A DNA stretch of 23,465 nt from Verrucomicrobiota bacterium (GTDB lineage Bacteria; Verrucomicrobiota; Verrucomicrobiia; Opitutales; Coraliomargaritaceae), in contig JAQCDT010000005.1 of the NCBI GenBank assembly GCA_027620575.1, forward strand, positions 1 to 23,465. Reading direction: 5' to 3'. The notes under the pieces were generated by a model, which made no database searches, was not told where the DNA came from, and saw only the letters and a list, made by a program, of their open reading frames with translations. Position numbers and translations under genes: made by a program. Positions 16,257 through 23,465 of this stretch are shown here, piece after piece. Every line of letters begins with the position of its first letter. The first letter of the stretch is position 1.

Positions 16257-16682
16257 CTAAAACCACTGATAAAGGAAACAATAGACCAATACCCCCGTCA
16301 CCGAAACATAGTACCAAATAGGAAAAGTCCAACGAGCCCAAGCCCGATGGCGCTCATATTGACCCGAAATAGCCAGACTCAAAGTTCTTAAAATCAATGG
16401 CACAATCACAATCGCCAAAATAATATGGGAGATGAGCATCCCATAGTAAAAAGATCGCCAAAACCCTTCACCGGCAAATGGAGTGTGTACCCCCTGCACC
16501 AAATACTTATGCAAAAGATAGAAGGCCAAAAAGACCACTGATACCAAAAATGCCGATACCATACTCACTCGGTGGGACACAGTTTTTCCCGATTTGATAA
16601 AAATAAAGCCCAAGGTTAATAAAACCGTCGCCGTGCCATTCAAGCATGCATTGATCGTTGGAAGTGCTTCTGTAAATGTCAT
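16257..16682 (-). CDS. ctaM: DUF420 membrane protein, CtaM-like oxidase assembly factor
   Basis: A 141-residue protein with four membrane helices and conserved histidines. It opens LPTINACLNGTATVLLTLGF and has KTVSHRVSMVSAF, YYGMLISHIILAIVIVPL and ERHRAWARWTFPIWYYVSVT. These are DUF420 signatures. DUF420 proteins (CtaM in Staphylococcus and Bacillus) are required for function of heme-A-containing oxidases. Its place between ctaB and ctaC fits that role. ATG 16682 is 16 bases after ctaB. The family is confident; the symbol is by analogy. Confidence 0.85.
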   Translation of the reverse strand: MTFTEALPTINACLNGTATVLLTLGFIFIKSGKTVSHRVSMVSAFLVSVVFLAFYLLHKYLVQGVHTPFAGEGFWRSFYYGMLISHIILAIVIVPLILRTLSLAISGQYERHRAWARWTFPIWYYVSVTGVLVYCFLYQWF

Positions 16683-16698
16683 ATGATTAAACCTAGAC

Positions 16699-17580
16699 TC
16701 AAAAGAAAGAAATATCGAGTAATAAAACGATTAAAAGCACTGGCAAATAGAGAATCGAAGCAATAAACAATTTTTGTGCATTTCCCATCTTATTGTCGGG
16801 GGCAAGAAAACAATACGCCCGAACGCCTAGATAAAGATTCAAGGCAATCACCGCCAACAAATAGAACCAAGATGTAAAGCCGAAAGCCACAACGACCAAA
16901 GTGGTAATCGCTAACAAAGCGGTGTATATAATACTTCGTTGAGCGAGTAAAAACCCATCAGGATCCTTCACAGGAAGCATTCGGAACCCTGCGGCCGCAT
17001 AATCCTCTTTATACAACCAAGCCAAAGCATAAAAGTGGGGCATCTGCCAAAAAAAGAGGATCGCAAAGATCAGCCAACCCAAAGTTGAAATCGTCCCCTC
17101 AGCCGCCGACCAGCCGATCAATGGCGGTAAAGCCCCAGGGATTGCACCCACCAGTGTATTGATCGGGCTCACTTTTTTAAGAGGTGTGTATATCAGCAAA
17201 TAAGTCACCAAAGTCAGTAAAGCCAAAACAAAGGTCAGCACCGAACTCACCGATAAAAGTAAACCCAAGCCAATGACGGACAATATTAAGCCAAAAATTA
17301 AAGCCGCCTTAGGGCTGACTTTTTCCGCAGGAATCGGGCGATCTTTCGTGCGTTGCATCAAATGATCTAAAGGATACTCCAACCATTGATTCAGAACCGC
17401 AGCACCCCCAGCACATAAAGCAATTCCAACCGCAACCAACAAAGCATACACTAAACCACCTATTCCCATAGACGCTACGGCCGTCTTCGGTGCGATTCCA
17501 TAGGCAATCAATGCCGAAAACACGGATAGAAAACTCAATCGTGGTTTTGTTAATTCGTAAAAATCTTTATAAGTTCCCAT
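16699..17580 (-). CDS. ctaB: Protoheme IX farnesyltransferase (heme O synthase)
   Basis: UbiA-type prenyltransferase, 293 residues, that adds a farnesyl group to heme B to make heme O. It opens DFYELTKPRLSFLSVFSALI and carries the first polyprenyl-diphosphate site in NQWLEYPLDHLMQRTKDRPI (N64, E68, D72, R77), then YTPLKKVSPINTLVGAIPGA, PPLIGWSA and DYAAAGFRMLPVKDPDG. About nine hydrophobic segments are present. It follows ctaA by 29 bases; its heme O is the substrate of CtaA. Start ATG 17580, no Shine-Dalgarno. Confidence 0.96.
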   Translation of the reverse strand: MGTYKDFYELTKPRLSFLSVFSALIAYGIAPKTAVASMGIGGLVYALLVAVGIALCAGGAAVLNQWLEYPLDHLMQRTKDRPIPAEKVSPKAALIFGLILSVIGLGLLLSVSSVLTFVLALLTLVTYLLIYTPLKKVSPINTLVGAIPGALPPLIGWSAAEGTISTLGWLIFAILFFWQMPHFYALAWLYKEDYAAAGFRMLPVKDPDGFLLAQRSIIYTALLAITTLVVVAFGFTSWFYLLAVIALNLYLGVRAYCFLAPDNKMGNAQKLFIASILYLPVLLIVLLLDISFF

Positions 17581-17609
17581 TCAATAAGAGGATGAAGGTA
17601 AGGCGTGTA

Positions 17610-18584
17610 CTAGGATGCTTCAGATACTCGACTACGAGATAGTATAAAAGTAATCCCCCAGACAGTCGCAAGCAGAAAGGCACCCACCAAATGATGCATG
17701 GTGGCTGAATACGGATTCTTTGCCGTCCAAATTGTTAACGCACCCAAATACACTTGAAGCGATAAAACCACCGAAATCAAAATTGGGAAGCGAACAAAAA
17801 TTGTATCTAAGGACCGATGCTTTAACAAACGCCAAACAAAATACACTAACAGCACCGTTAAAATCAAAGCACCCAAACGGTGCGCAAAATGAATCGATAC
17901 CGCAAAATTCCAATAGGCAGGAATCAGACTCGAATCATTCGCTAAAGGAAAACGAGCAATCGCCAAGCCCGCATCGGCATGACGCATCACCGCACCCATA
18001 AAAATTTGTACAAAAGTTGCCAAATAGGCCACCCAAGCCAAACGCTTCAAGGAACCTGTTTCCGTATCCTCAGGCAAAGAATATCGATTTGTAATCCAAG
18101 ACTTCGAACAAGCAAAAGTAATACTCACCAATAAAGTCAGCACCAACATCGCACCACAGGCATGGGCCACCAAAAAGAACTGAGCCACTAGATTGCTTTC
18201 CGCCAAAGTATTCAACTGATCAAACAAGACACGCGCACCCCCCAGTAAACCTTGAAAGACAACCAAAGCCAGTAAAGCCCAAGCCATCCTTCGCACCCAA
18301 GCACGGGATTCCCGTAAAAATGTCCAAAGCACCAAGCCCATCGAAATCAAGCCAATCTGCATTCCCAACAAACGATGACTATGCTCAGCGAATTTATCTG
18401 ACTCCGTCAACCATCCCTCCGGGTTGATCGACCCATTCGACAAAGGCCAATCTAAAAACGCCATTCCCGCTTTAATGCTCGTGGTAAAGCCACCCGCAAA
18501 TAAAAGCAAAGTGATCGATACCAAAGCGAACAGGCAATAGAGAAAAAGTCCTAGTTTAAAATCTGTCGTGCGTCCCATATTCAT
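17610..18584 (-). CDS. ctaA: Heme A synthase (CtaA/COX15 family)
   Basis: An eight-helix membrane enzyme, 324 residues, that oxidises heme O to heme A. The two four-helix halves each carry histidine heme ligands: EHSHRLLG (67-74, including the E-x-x-H-R core) and AHACGAML in the first, HFAHRLGAL and HHLVGAFLL in the second. The first outer loop (KAGMAFLDWPLSNGSINPEG) has no cysteine pair such as the one in Bacillus CtaA, so it belongs to the cysteine-free class. It heads the operon, 86 bases after ispG. ATG 18584 and ATG 18578 are both plausible starts (MNMGRT). Confidence 0.95.
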   Translation of the reverse strand: MNMGRTTDFKLGLFLYCLFALVSITLLLFAGGFTTSIKAGMAFLDWPLSNGSINPEGWLTESDKFAEHSHRLLGMQIGLISMGLVLWTFLRESRAWVRRMAWALLALVVFQGLLGGARVLFDQLNTLAESNLVAQFFLVAHACGAMLVLTLLVSITFACSKSWITNRYSLPEDTETGSLKRLAWVAYLATFVQIFMGAVMRHADAGLAIARFPLANDSSLIPAYWNFAVSIHFAHRLGALILTVLLVYFVWRLLKHRSLDTIFVRFPILISVVLSLQVYLGALTIWTAKNPYSATMHHLVGAFLLATVWGITFILSRSRVSEAS

Positions 18585-18590
18585 ATTGAT

Positions 18591-18619
18591 TTAATATACT
18601 CACAAATACAGAGAATCAA
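18591..18619 (-). promoter_or_regulatory. Possible promoter of the cta operon
   Basis: On the minus strand TTGATT (18619-18614) and TATTAA (18596-18591) are 17 bases apart. An alternative -10, TATATT, overlaps at 18598-18593 with a 15-base spacer. Start of transcription would fall at or just before the ctaA ATG, so the leader would be very short. The 86-base gap shows no clear terminator for ispG, so read-through is possible. Confidence 0.3.
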
Positions 18620-18670
18620 ATCAACACATTCCGCAAGCGGTTAGCACTTTATTTTGTTAAACTATCAATC

Positions 18671-20752
18671 TTACACAGGGTCGACCCATTTGCCTTCTTG
18701 TTTGATCAGGGCGATGAGGCGGTCGAGTGCTTGGTCGGCAGGGACGTTGTATTCGACACAGGTTTTGCCGATGTAGAGATTAATTTTGTCGGGGGCTCCT
18801 CCAACGTAGCCGAAGTCGGCATCGGCCATTTCTCCTGGGCCGTTGACGATGCAGCCCATGATGGCGATGGTGACGCCTTTGAGGTGGTCGGTCTTGGCAC
18901 GGATGGTTTGGGTGACGCTTTGTAGGTCAAAGAGGGTGCGTCCGCAACTTGGGCAGGCGACAAATTCGGTTTTGGTGATGCGTGCTCGGGCTCCTTGGAG
19001 GATGTTGTAGGCGAGGGGGATAGCTTGCTCTAGGTTGGGCTCGTTTTCAATCGAGATGAGATCGCCGATGCCGTCACAAAGGAGGTTGCCCGAGAGGATA
19101 CTGCTTTCGAGGAGCCGATCAGAGAAATAGTTTTCTGGGGCGATGCTGTTTGCGTGGGTGTTACGAATCCAGATGGGGGCATTTGGAAAATGTGTTTTTG
19201 CGGTTTCGAGAAGAGCTCGGTATTGTCCGGCTGGGTGGATGCTTTGTGCGGATTCTTCGGCTTCTGTGGTGAGGATGAGATTTTCGGGTCCCATTTTTGA
19301 AAGAATAGGGCCGATGGCATCTTCAATATCTTGTGGGTGAGCGTTGAGGGCAAAAATGGATTGTTGGTCTCGACAGTATTGGAGGAGTTGAGTGGCGTAG
19401 TGAGCGTCGGTTTTGTCGAGTTTTTGGGTGAAAATGAGTGACTTGGGTGCGGTGGAGAGTTGAGCGTTTTCTAGATGTTCGAGATCGATTTCGGATGAGA
19501 GATCGAGAACGAAGAATGGGATGACGCTTTGGAGTGCTTCGTAGAGTTTTGCAAAGTGTTCGAGGTCGGCGGGGGTGTGGATGTCGAGGAGCAGTCCTTC
19601 GAGTTTATTTTCTTTGGCTTGGATTTGGTGTTTGCAGATGGTTTGAATCAGGGTGGCGTAGTCTTCAAGTGGGTGGCGTGCCTTGATGACAATGCGTGGT
19701 GGGTGGGTCGCTCCGATGGTGCAAGCGGTATTGAGTTCTATGACTTGAGTTGGGTTTCGAGTGAAACTATAGGGGTCGATTTGGTCAGTACCTTGATCGA
19801 ATCCGCTGCCTGCTTTTGGTGAATTGTGTGCCCAGAGTTGCATCGCTTTTTGTGCGAGGGATTGTGCGACAGGTATTTCGTGGACGGGGTCTTCGGTGAG
19901 GGAAACTCGTATGGTGTCACCGATGCCGTCGTTTAGAAGGGTGCCGATGCCGATGGCACTTTTGATACGTGCATCTTCGCCGTCACCGGCTTCGGTGACT
20001 CCGAGATGGAGTGGGTAGTTCATGCCGTGGGTCTGCATTTTACTGACGGCGAGTCGGTAGGCCTCGATCATGACTTTAGGATTACTGGCTTTGAGGGAGA
20101 GGCAGATGTCGTGGTAGTTGTGGCTTTCGGCGATACGGATAAATTCGAGAGCACTTTCGACCATACCGAGTGGGGTGTCGCCGTAGCGATTCATGATGCG
20201 GTCGGAGAGTGAGCCATGGTTGGTGCCGATGCGCATCGCGCGTCCGAGTTCTTTGCAACGAAGTACGATGGGGGTGAAGGCTTCGTGAATTCGTTCGAGT
20301 TCTTCGGCGTAGTCGGAATCGGTGTATTCTTTGACGGCAAATTTTTTATTGTCGGCGTAGTTGCCTGGGTTGATGCGTACTTTGTCGACGTGTTTTGCCG
20401 CTTCCATGGCGGCGGAAGGGAGAAAATGTATATCAGCGACAAGGGGGACGTGACATTGTGCGTCTTTGAGTGCTTGTGCGATGGGGCCGAGGGCTTGGGC
20501 AGCTTTTTTGTTTGGGGCGGTGATGCGAATGATTTCGCAACCGGCTTCAGCGAGGGCGAGGCTTTGTTTGACAGTGGCTTGTATATCTTGGGTTGGGGTG
20601 GTGGTCATGGATTGGATGCGAATGGGATTTTCGCCTCCAACGGCGGTGTTGCCGATGCGAACTTCTCGAGTGGGTATGCGTTGTGCGTAGAAGCGAGAGA
20701 TGCAATAGGGATGGGGATGGTTTGGATTCTTTGCCTGTGTTGAGTTATCCAT
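18671..20752 (-). CDS. ispG: 4-hydroxy-3-methylbut-2-enyl diphosphate synthase IspG (GcpE), large form with insertion
   Basis: Iron-sulfur enzyme of the MEP isoprenoid pathway converting ME-cPP to HMBPP, 693 residues against roughly 370 in E. coli. The TIM-barrel part (about 25-310) begins PTREVRIGNTAVGGENPIRI and has PLVADIHF, KVRINPGN and LHLGVTEAGDG. The C-terminal [4Fe-4S] domain has C600 and C603 in CPSCGRTLFDLQS, and C634 with E641 in GCIVNGPGE, the expected three Cys plus Glu. The roughly 270 residues between them are the extra domain of the large IspG form, known from plants, Chlamydia and Bacteroidetes. It lies 20 bases after rseP in the dxr-rseP-ispG cluster. Its coding strand is C- and A-rich, unlike the cta genes next to it. 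No Shine-Dalgarno before ATG 20752. Confidence 0.96.
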   Translation of the reverse strand: MDNSTQAKNPNHPHPYCISRFYAQRIPTREVRIGNTAVGGENPIRIQSMTTTPTQDIQATVKQSLALAEAGCEIIRITAPNKKAAQALGPIAQALKDAQCHVPLVADIHFLPSAAMEAAKHVDKVRINPGNYADNKKFAVKEYTDSDYAEELERIHEAFTPIVLRCKELGRAMRIGTNHGSLSDRIMNRYGDTPLGMVESALEFIRIAESHNYHDICLSLKASNPKVMIEAYRLAVSKMQTHGMNYPLHLGVTEAGDGEDARIKSAIGIGTLLNDGIGDTIRVSLTEDPVHEIPVAQSLAQKAMQLWAHNSPKAGSGFDQGTDQIDPYSFTRNPTQVIELNTACTIGATHPPRIVIKARHPLEDYATLIQTICKHQIQAKENKLEGLLLDIHTPADLEHFAKLYEALQSVIPFFVLDLSSEIDLEHLENAQLSTAPKSLIFTQKLDKTDAHYATQLLQYCRDQQSIFALNAHPQDIEDAIGPILSKMGPENLILTTEAEESAQSIHPAGQYRALLETAKTHFPNAPIWIRNTHANSIAPENYFSDRLLESSILSGNLLCDGIGDLISIENEPNLEQAIPLAYNILQGARARITKTEFVACPSCGRTLFDLQSVTQTIRAKTDHLKGVTIAIMGCIVNGPGEMADADFGYVGGAPDKINLYIGKTCVEYNVPADQALDRLIALIKQEGKWVDPV

Positions 20753-20772
20753 ACGGTTGCCAGTTGCTTGAG

Positions 20773-22194
20773 TTAAGGAGCTTCAGTTGCTTCAATAGAT
20801 GGGTCGGTGTCTTGAGCGGTAGGGATGAGTTGGATACGTCTTAGGTCAAAGAAGGTGACGTACACAATAAAGAGTAAGAGTAAGCTGACAAAGGCGGTTT
20901 GTAGGTTGACCATTATGCTGACAGGAAGTGGTCGTCTGAGAATTTTTGATAGGGTGGCAAAGAGCATATGTCCTCCATCAAGTACGGGTATAGGAAGGAG
21001 GTTGAATATGGCTAGGTTGACGTTGATGAGGGCGAGAAACCAAATGAAATCGACCCAGCCTTGACGGGCCATGATATTGAGCCCGTGGATAATACCCACA
21101 GGACCGCTCATATTTTTTAAGCCGACATCTGAGTTGGTATTGAGTAGGGCATAGAGGGTTCGTTGCATGGTCTGTGCAAAGCCTGCAAGTTGAGTGATAG
21201 GATCTTCGTGGATGCGTTGAACTTTATAGTCGTAATCGTAGGCGAAGCCGAAGCGAGGTTCAGTTTCGCCGACTTCCGTTTTAATGCGTGGCTGTATGGG
21301 AAGGATGAGGGTTTCTCCGTTCCGTTTTATGGTGACGTCGATACTACGGTTTTGGTTTTTTGAGAGATAGGTTTTTAGGAAAGCTCCAGAAGTGATCGGC
21401 TCTCCATCGAGTGCGATGAGGCGGTCTTGGATTTGGAGTCCTGCTTGATAGGCCGGCATATCGTTTTCGAGTCTAAGGACGATGGGTGCGGAGTTGGAAT
21501 CGGTTTGAGGAAGGATGCCGAGGGCTCGCATACGTTCTGAAGAAATGAGTTCAGGATGCGTGGTGAGGGTGAGAATTTCTTGGTCTCTTTGAATTTCAAT
21601 GATGGATTGGGGGCGACCATCTGGGCTTCGTCCTACTCCCGTAGCAAGGGTGTTCATGTAGTCCCACCAATCGCTGATCGGATGTCCGTCAACAGATAGA
21701 ATGGTGTCGCCACTTTGGAGTCCGGCTTGGTGTGCAGGACTGGGTACCGTGATGCCGTCGGAGTTGACAACGGTTTGGGCAACCGAGCCTATGGTGGTGG
21801 ATTTGATGACTTCCCGTCCGACGCCCCAAAGGACTAGGGTGAGAAGAAAGGCAAAGATGAGATTGAATACAGCACCCATGACAGCGACAACCATTTTGTC
21901 GGTATAGGTAATAGGGGGGAGGTCTTTATAAGGATTTTCTCCGCCTTCGAGTCGTCCCATATCGGCGAGCTGAGGAAGGGAAACATAGCCACCTAATGGA
22001 AAGAGGGAGATGCGAAAGTCGGTGCCCTTGTGATGCCAGCCGAACAGTCTAGGTCCGAAGCCAATAGAGAAACGGTCAGCAATAAGTCCTCGTTTTTTGG
22101 CGGCGATGTAGTGTCCTAATTCATGAATGAATACACAGATGCCGAGGGCGAGTATACCGGTGAAGATGAACCAAAAGTTAAGAAGAAATTGCAT
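20773..22194 (-). CDS. rseP: Site-2 intramembrane zinc metalloprotease RseP
   Basis: M50 family protease, 473 residues, that cuts membrane-anchored anti-sigma factors and signal-peptide remnants inside the membrane. The zinc site is HELGH (24-28) in the first helix, with the third ligand D406 in PIPVLDGGHMLF. Between the helices are two PDZ domains, recognisable by HQAGLQSGDTILSVDGHPIS and YQAGLQIQDRLIALDGEPIT. A final helix follows and the tail is acidic. It sits 30 bases after dxr and 20 before ispG. The placement beside dxr is common (often with cdsA or bamA elsewhere) and does not imply a role in isoprenoid synthesis. Start ATG 22194, no Shine-Dalgarno. Confidence 0.96.
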   Translation of the reverse strand: MQFLLNFWFIFTGILALGICVFIHELGHYIAAKKRGLIADRFSIGFGPRLFGWHHKGTDFRISLFPLGGYVSLPQLADMGRLEGGENPYKDLPPITYTDKMVVAVMGAVFNLIFAFLLTLVLWGVGREVIKSTTIGSVAQTVVNSDGITVPSPAHQAGLQSGDTILSVDGHPISDWWDYMNTLATGVGRSPDGRPQSIIEIQRDQEILTLTTHPELISSERMRALGILPQTDSNSAPIVLRLENDMPAYQAGLQIQDRLIALDGEPITSGAFLKTYLSKNQNRSIDVTIKRNGETLILPIQPRIKTEVGETEPRFGFAYDYDYKVQRIHEDPITQLAGFAQTMQRTLYALLNTNSDVGLKNMSGPVGIIHGLNIMARQGWVDFIWFLALINVNLAIFNLLPIPVLDGGHMLFATLSKILRRPLPVSIMVNLQTAFVSLLLLFIVYVTFFDLRRIQLIPTAQDTDPSIEATEAP

Positions 22195-22224
22195 TGAAAT
22201 AAGTTACAGGAGCGATGTTTGAAG

Positions 22225-23394
22225 TTAAAGCTTTTTTGGGTCGAGTTGTAGGGCGTAGTCACGGGTGGCTTGGTCGATTTGGAGCAGAGAATCGAGAGAG
22301 AGTGTTTTGGGTATTTGAATGTGGTTGAGTGCGTATTCGATAATTTTAGGAATGTCGGTGAAGCGAATTTCTTCGGCAATGAAGCGTTGGACGGCAATTT
22401 CGTTTGCAGCGTTGTAGATAGCTCCGCCGTAGGGTTCTTGTTTGAGTGCTTGGTATGCAAGTTCTAAACAGGGATAGCGTTTAGGATCAGGTGGAGCAAA
22501 GTTTAAACTGAAGCATTGGTCAAAATCGATACTGGGCTTTGGGCTCTCTCTTTTCTCTGGGTAGAAGAGACAGTGTTGAATGGAAAAAGTCATAGAGGGT
22601 GGTGATAGTTGAGCGAGCACGCTTCCATCTATCCATTGCACGAAGGAGTGGACTATGCTTTCTGGGTGAAGGGTGACTTTGAGTTGGTGAGGTTCGAGGT
22701 TGAAGAGCCAGCGTGCTTCGATTAGTTCGAGTCCTTTGTTAGCCATAGTGGCAGAGTCGATGGTAATTTTTGCCCCCATAGACCAGTTAGGGTGTTGCTT
22801 GGCTTCTTGTGGAGTGATGTCTTGTAGTTGGTCGATTGGAGTGTCTCGGCAGCCGCCTCCAGAGGCGGTGAGAATAATGGATTTTAAATCTTTTTTATTG
22901 TTGCCGTGCAAGCATTGGAAGATGGCGTTGTGTTCTGAGTCAATGGGAAGAAGGCGAACGTTGTTTTCTTTTATGGCTTGGGTGACAAAGGATCCTCCAA
23001 GGACGAGTAGTTCTTTATTTGCGAGTGCGATATCGAGGCCTTTTTCGATGGCCTTGAGGGTGGGTGACAGTGCTTGTGCACCGACAATGGCAACAACGAG
23101 CATATCGGCTTCAGTTGCTTCAATGAGTTGGTGCAGTGCTTGATCCCCACTATAAATTTTACTTTGTTCGGAAAATTGCTTTGTTTGAATAGCTTCTTGG
23201 TAAGCACTTTCGTTGCTGAGGGCGATAGAAGACACTTGAAAGGTTTTAGCTATTTCAGCGAGGGCTTGGCTATTTTTGTCTGCACTGATGCCAACGAGTT
23301 GAAAATCTTGAGGGAATCGTTGAATAATCTCTAGGGTATTGCTTCCAATACTTCCAGTGGCACCGAGTAGAATTATTCGCTTTGCGGTAGGCAT
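22225..23394 (-). CDS. dxr: 1-deoxy-D-xylulose 5-phosphate reductoisomerase
   Basis: Second enzyme of the MEP pathway, converting DXP to MEP with NADPH and a divalent metal; 389 residues, typical length and complete. The Rossmann motif is GATGSIG (11-17). ALANKELLVLGG (124-134 region) and the metal ligands D152 and E154 in PIDSEHNAIFQ and E223 in NKGLELIEARW are present, as are ASGGGCRDTP and HPESIVHSFVQWIDGS. It is the first gene of the dxr-rseP-ispG cluster, so two MEP enzymes share a transcript. The start ATG 23394 gives the normal N-terminus; upstream is A/T-rich with no Shine-Dalgarno. Confidence 0.97.
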   Translation of the reverse strand: MPTAKRIILLGATGSIGSNTLEIIQRFPQDFQLVGISADKNSQALAEIAKTFQVSSIALSNESAYQEAIQTKQFSEQSKIYSGDQALHQLIEATEADMLVVAIVGAQALSPTLKAIEKGLDIALANKELLVLGGSFVTQAIKENNVRLLPIDSEHNAIFQCLHGNNKKDLKSIILTASGGGCRDTPIDQLQDITPQEAKQHPNWSMGAKITIDSATMANKGLELIEARWLFNLEPHQLKVTLHPESIVHSFVQWIDGSVLAQLSPPSMTFSIQHCLFYPEKRESPKPSIDFDQCFSLNFAPPDPKRYPCLELAYQALKQEPYGGAIYNAANEIAVQRFIAEEIRFTDIPKIIEYALNHIQIPKTLSLDSLLQIDQATRDYALQLDPKKL

Positions 23395-23445
23395 GTTTAG
23401 AAAATAAAGAACTTAATTAATAAATAGGCAAGCGGGGCGTTAAGA

Positions 23446-23451
23446 ATTATA
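23446..23451 (-). promoter_or_regulatory. Likely -10 box of the dxr-rseP-ispG cluster
   Basis: A perfect TATAAT is present on the minus strand (23451-23446), which would start transcription near 23439 and give a leader of about 45 bases to the dxr ATG. The matching -35 would lie beyond the right edge of the window and cannot be seen. Confidence 0.35.
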
Positions 23452-23465
23452 CTATCAGAAAGATC

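Noticed and set aside
18631..18640. CCGCAAGCGG palindrome between ispG and ctaA as a terminator
   Set aside because: The stem is only 3-4 bp with a tiny loop, and no T-run follows on the transcribed strand.
18698..20743. Long plus-strand frames opposite ispG
   Set aside because: They are Gly/Val-rich shadows produced by the strong composition bias of ispG; ispG itself has all catalytic motifs.
20745..20753. TTATCCATA, close to a DnaA box, as evidence for a replication origin
   Set aside because: A single near match at a gene start, 2 kb from the skew flip, with no cluster of boxes and no long A/T-rich unwinding element.

Overview
The window looks like a chromosomal core region of a moderately AT-rich bacterium. 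My best guess is a Verrucomicrobiota or related PVC-group member, possibly Opitutae-like (moderate confidence). The reasons are the large IspG with a mid-protein insertion, the dxr-rseP-ispG order and a DnaX without zinc-finger cysteines. Almost no start codon has a recognisable Shine-Dalgarno sequence. I see no insertion sequence, phage gene, tRNA, CRISPR array or defence cassette, and no gene-free stretch over 300 bases.

Layout. 1-1001 (minus strand) is the 5' part of an unrecognised gene with a faint kinase-like residue pattern that runs off the left edge. 1064-1172 holds the small SRP RNA (ffs), followed by dnaX on the plus strand. dnaX reads as a 378-residue gamma-like protein ending just after a run of ten A. 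The run contains the heptamer A-AAA-AAG in the correct phase, and a -1 shift there opens a further 145 codons, giving a tau-like protein of 521 residues. An exported MsrB (2839-3474) follows, ending in a hairpin terminator shared with the converging gyrB-gyrA pair (8544-3513). A divergent Rrf2 regulator (8696-9109) has a GCTATA inverted repeat over its likely promoter.

18584-9156 is one long minus-strand respiratory operon: ctaA (heme A synthase), ctaB (heme O synthase), a DUF420/CtaM-like factor, ctaC (lipoprotein subunit II with a fused cytochrome c domain), ctaD, ctaE, ctaF, ctaG, and finally an SLC13-type permease with two RCK_C domains whose start overlaps the ctaG stop by one base. Together they make and assemble a caa3-type cytochrome c oxidase with its heme A supply. 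The permease is an unusual passenger.

23394-18671 (minus strand) holds dxr, rseP and ispG: two MEP isoprenoid enzymes around a site-2 protease. Although the genes keep the same direction, strand composition flips sharply near 18,600-18,720: the plus strand is C/A-rich through ctaA and G/T-rich from ispG onward.

The most interesting points are the dnaX recoding signal with the apparently reversed logic (short form in the zero frame, long form by shifting), the skew flip, the (NG)6 hexanucleotide repeat in the permease, and the mutually exclusive hairpins in the ctaC leader.
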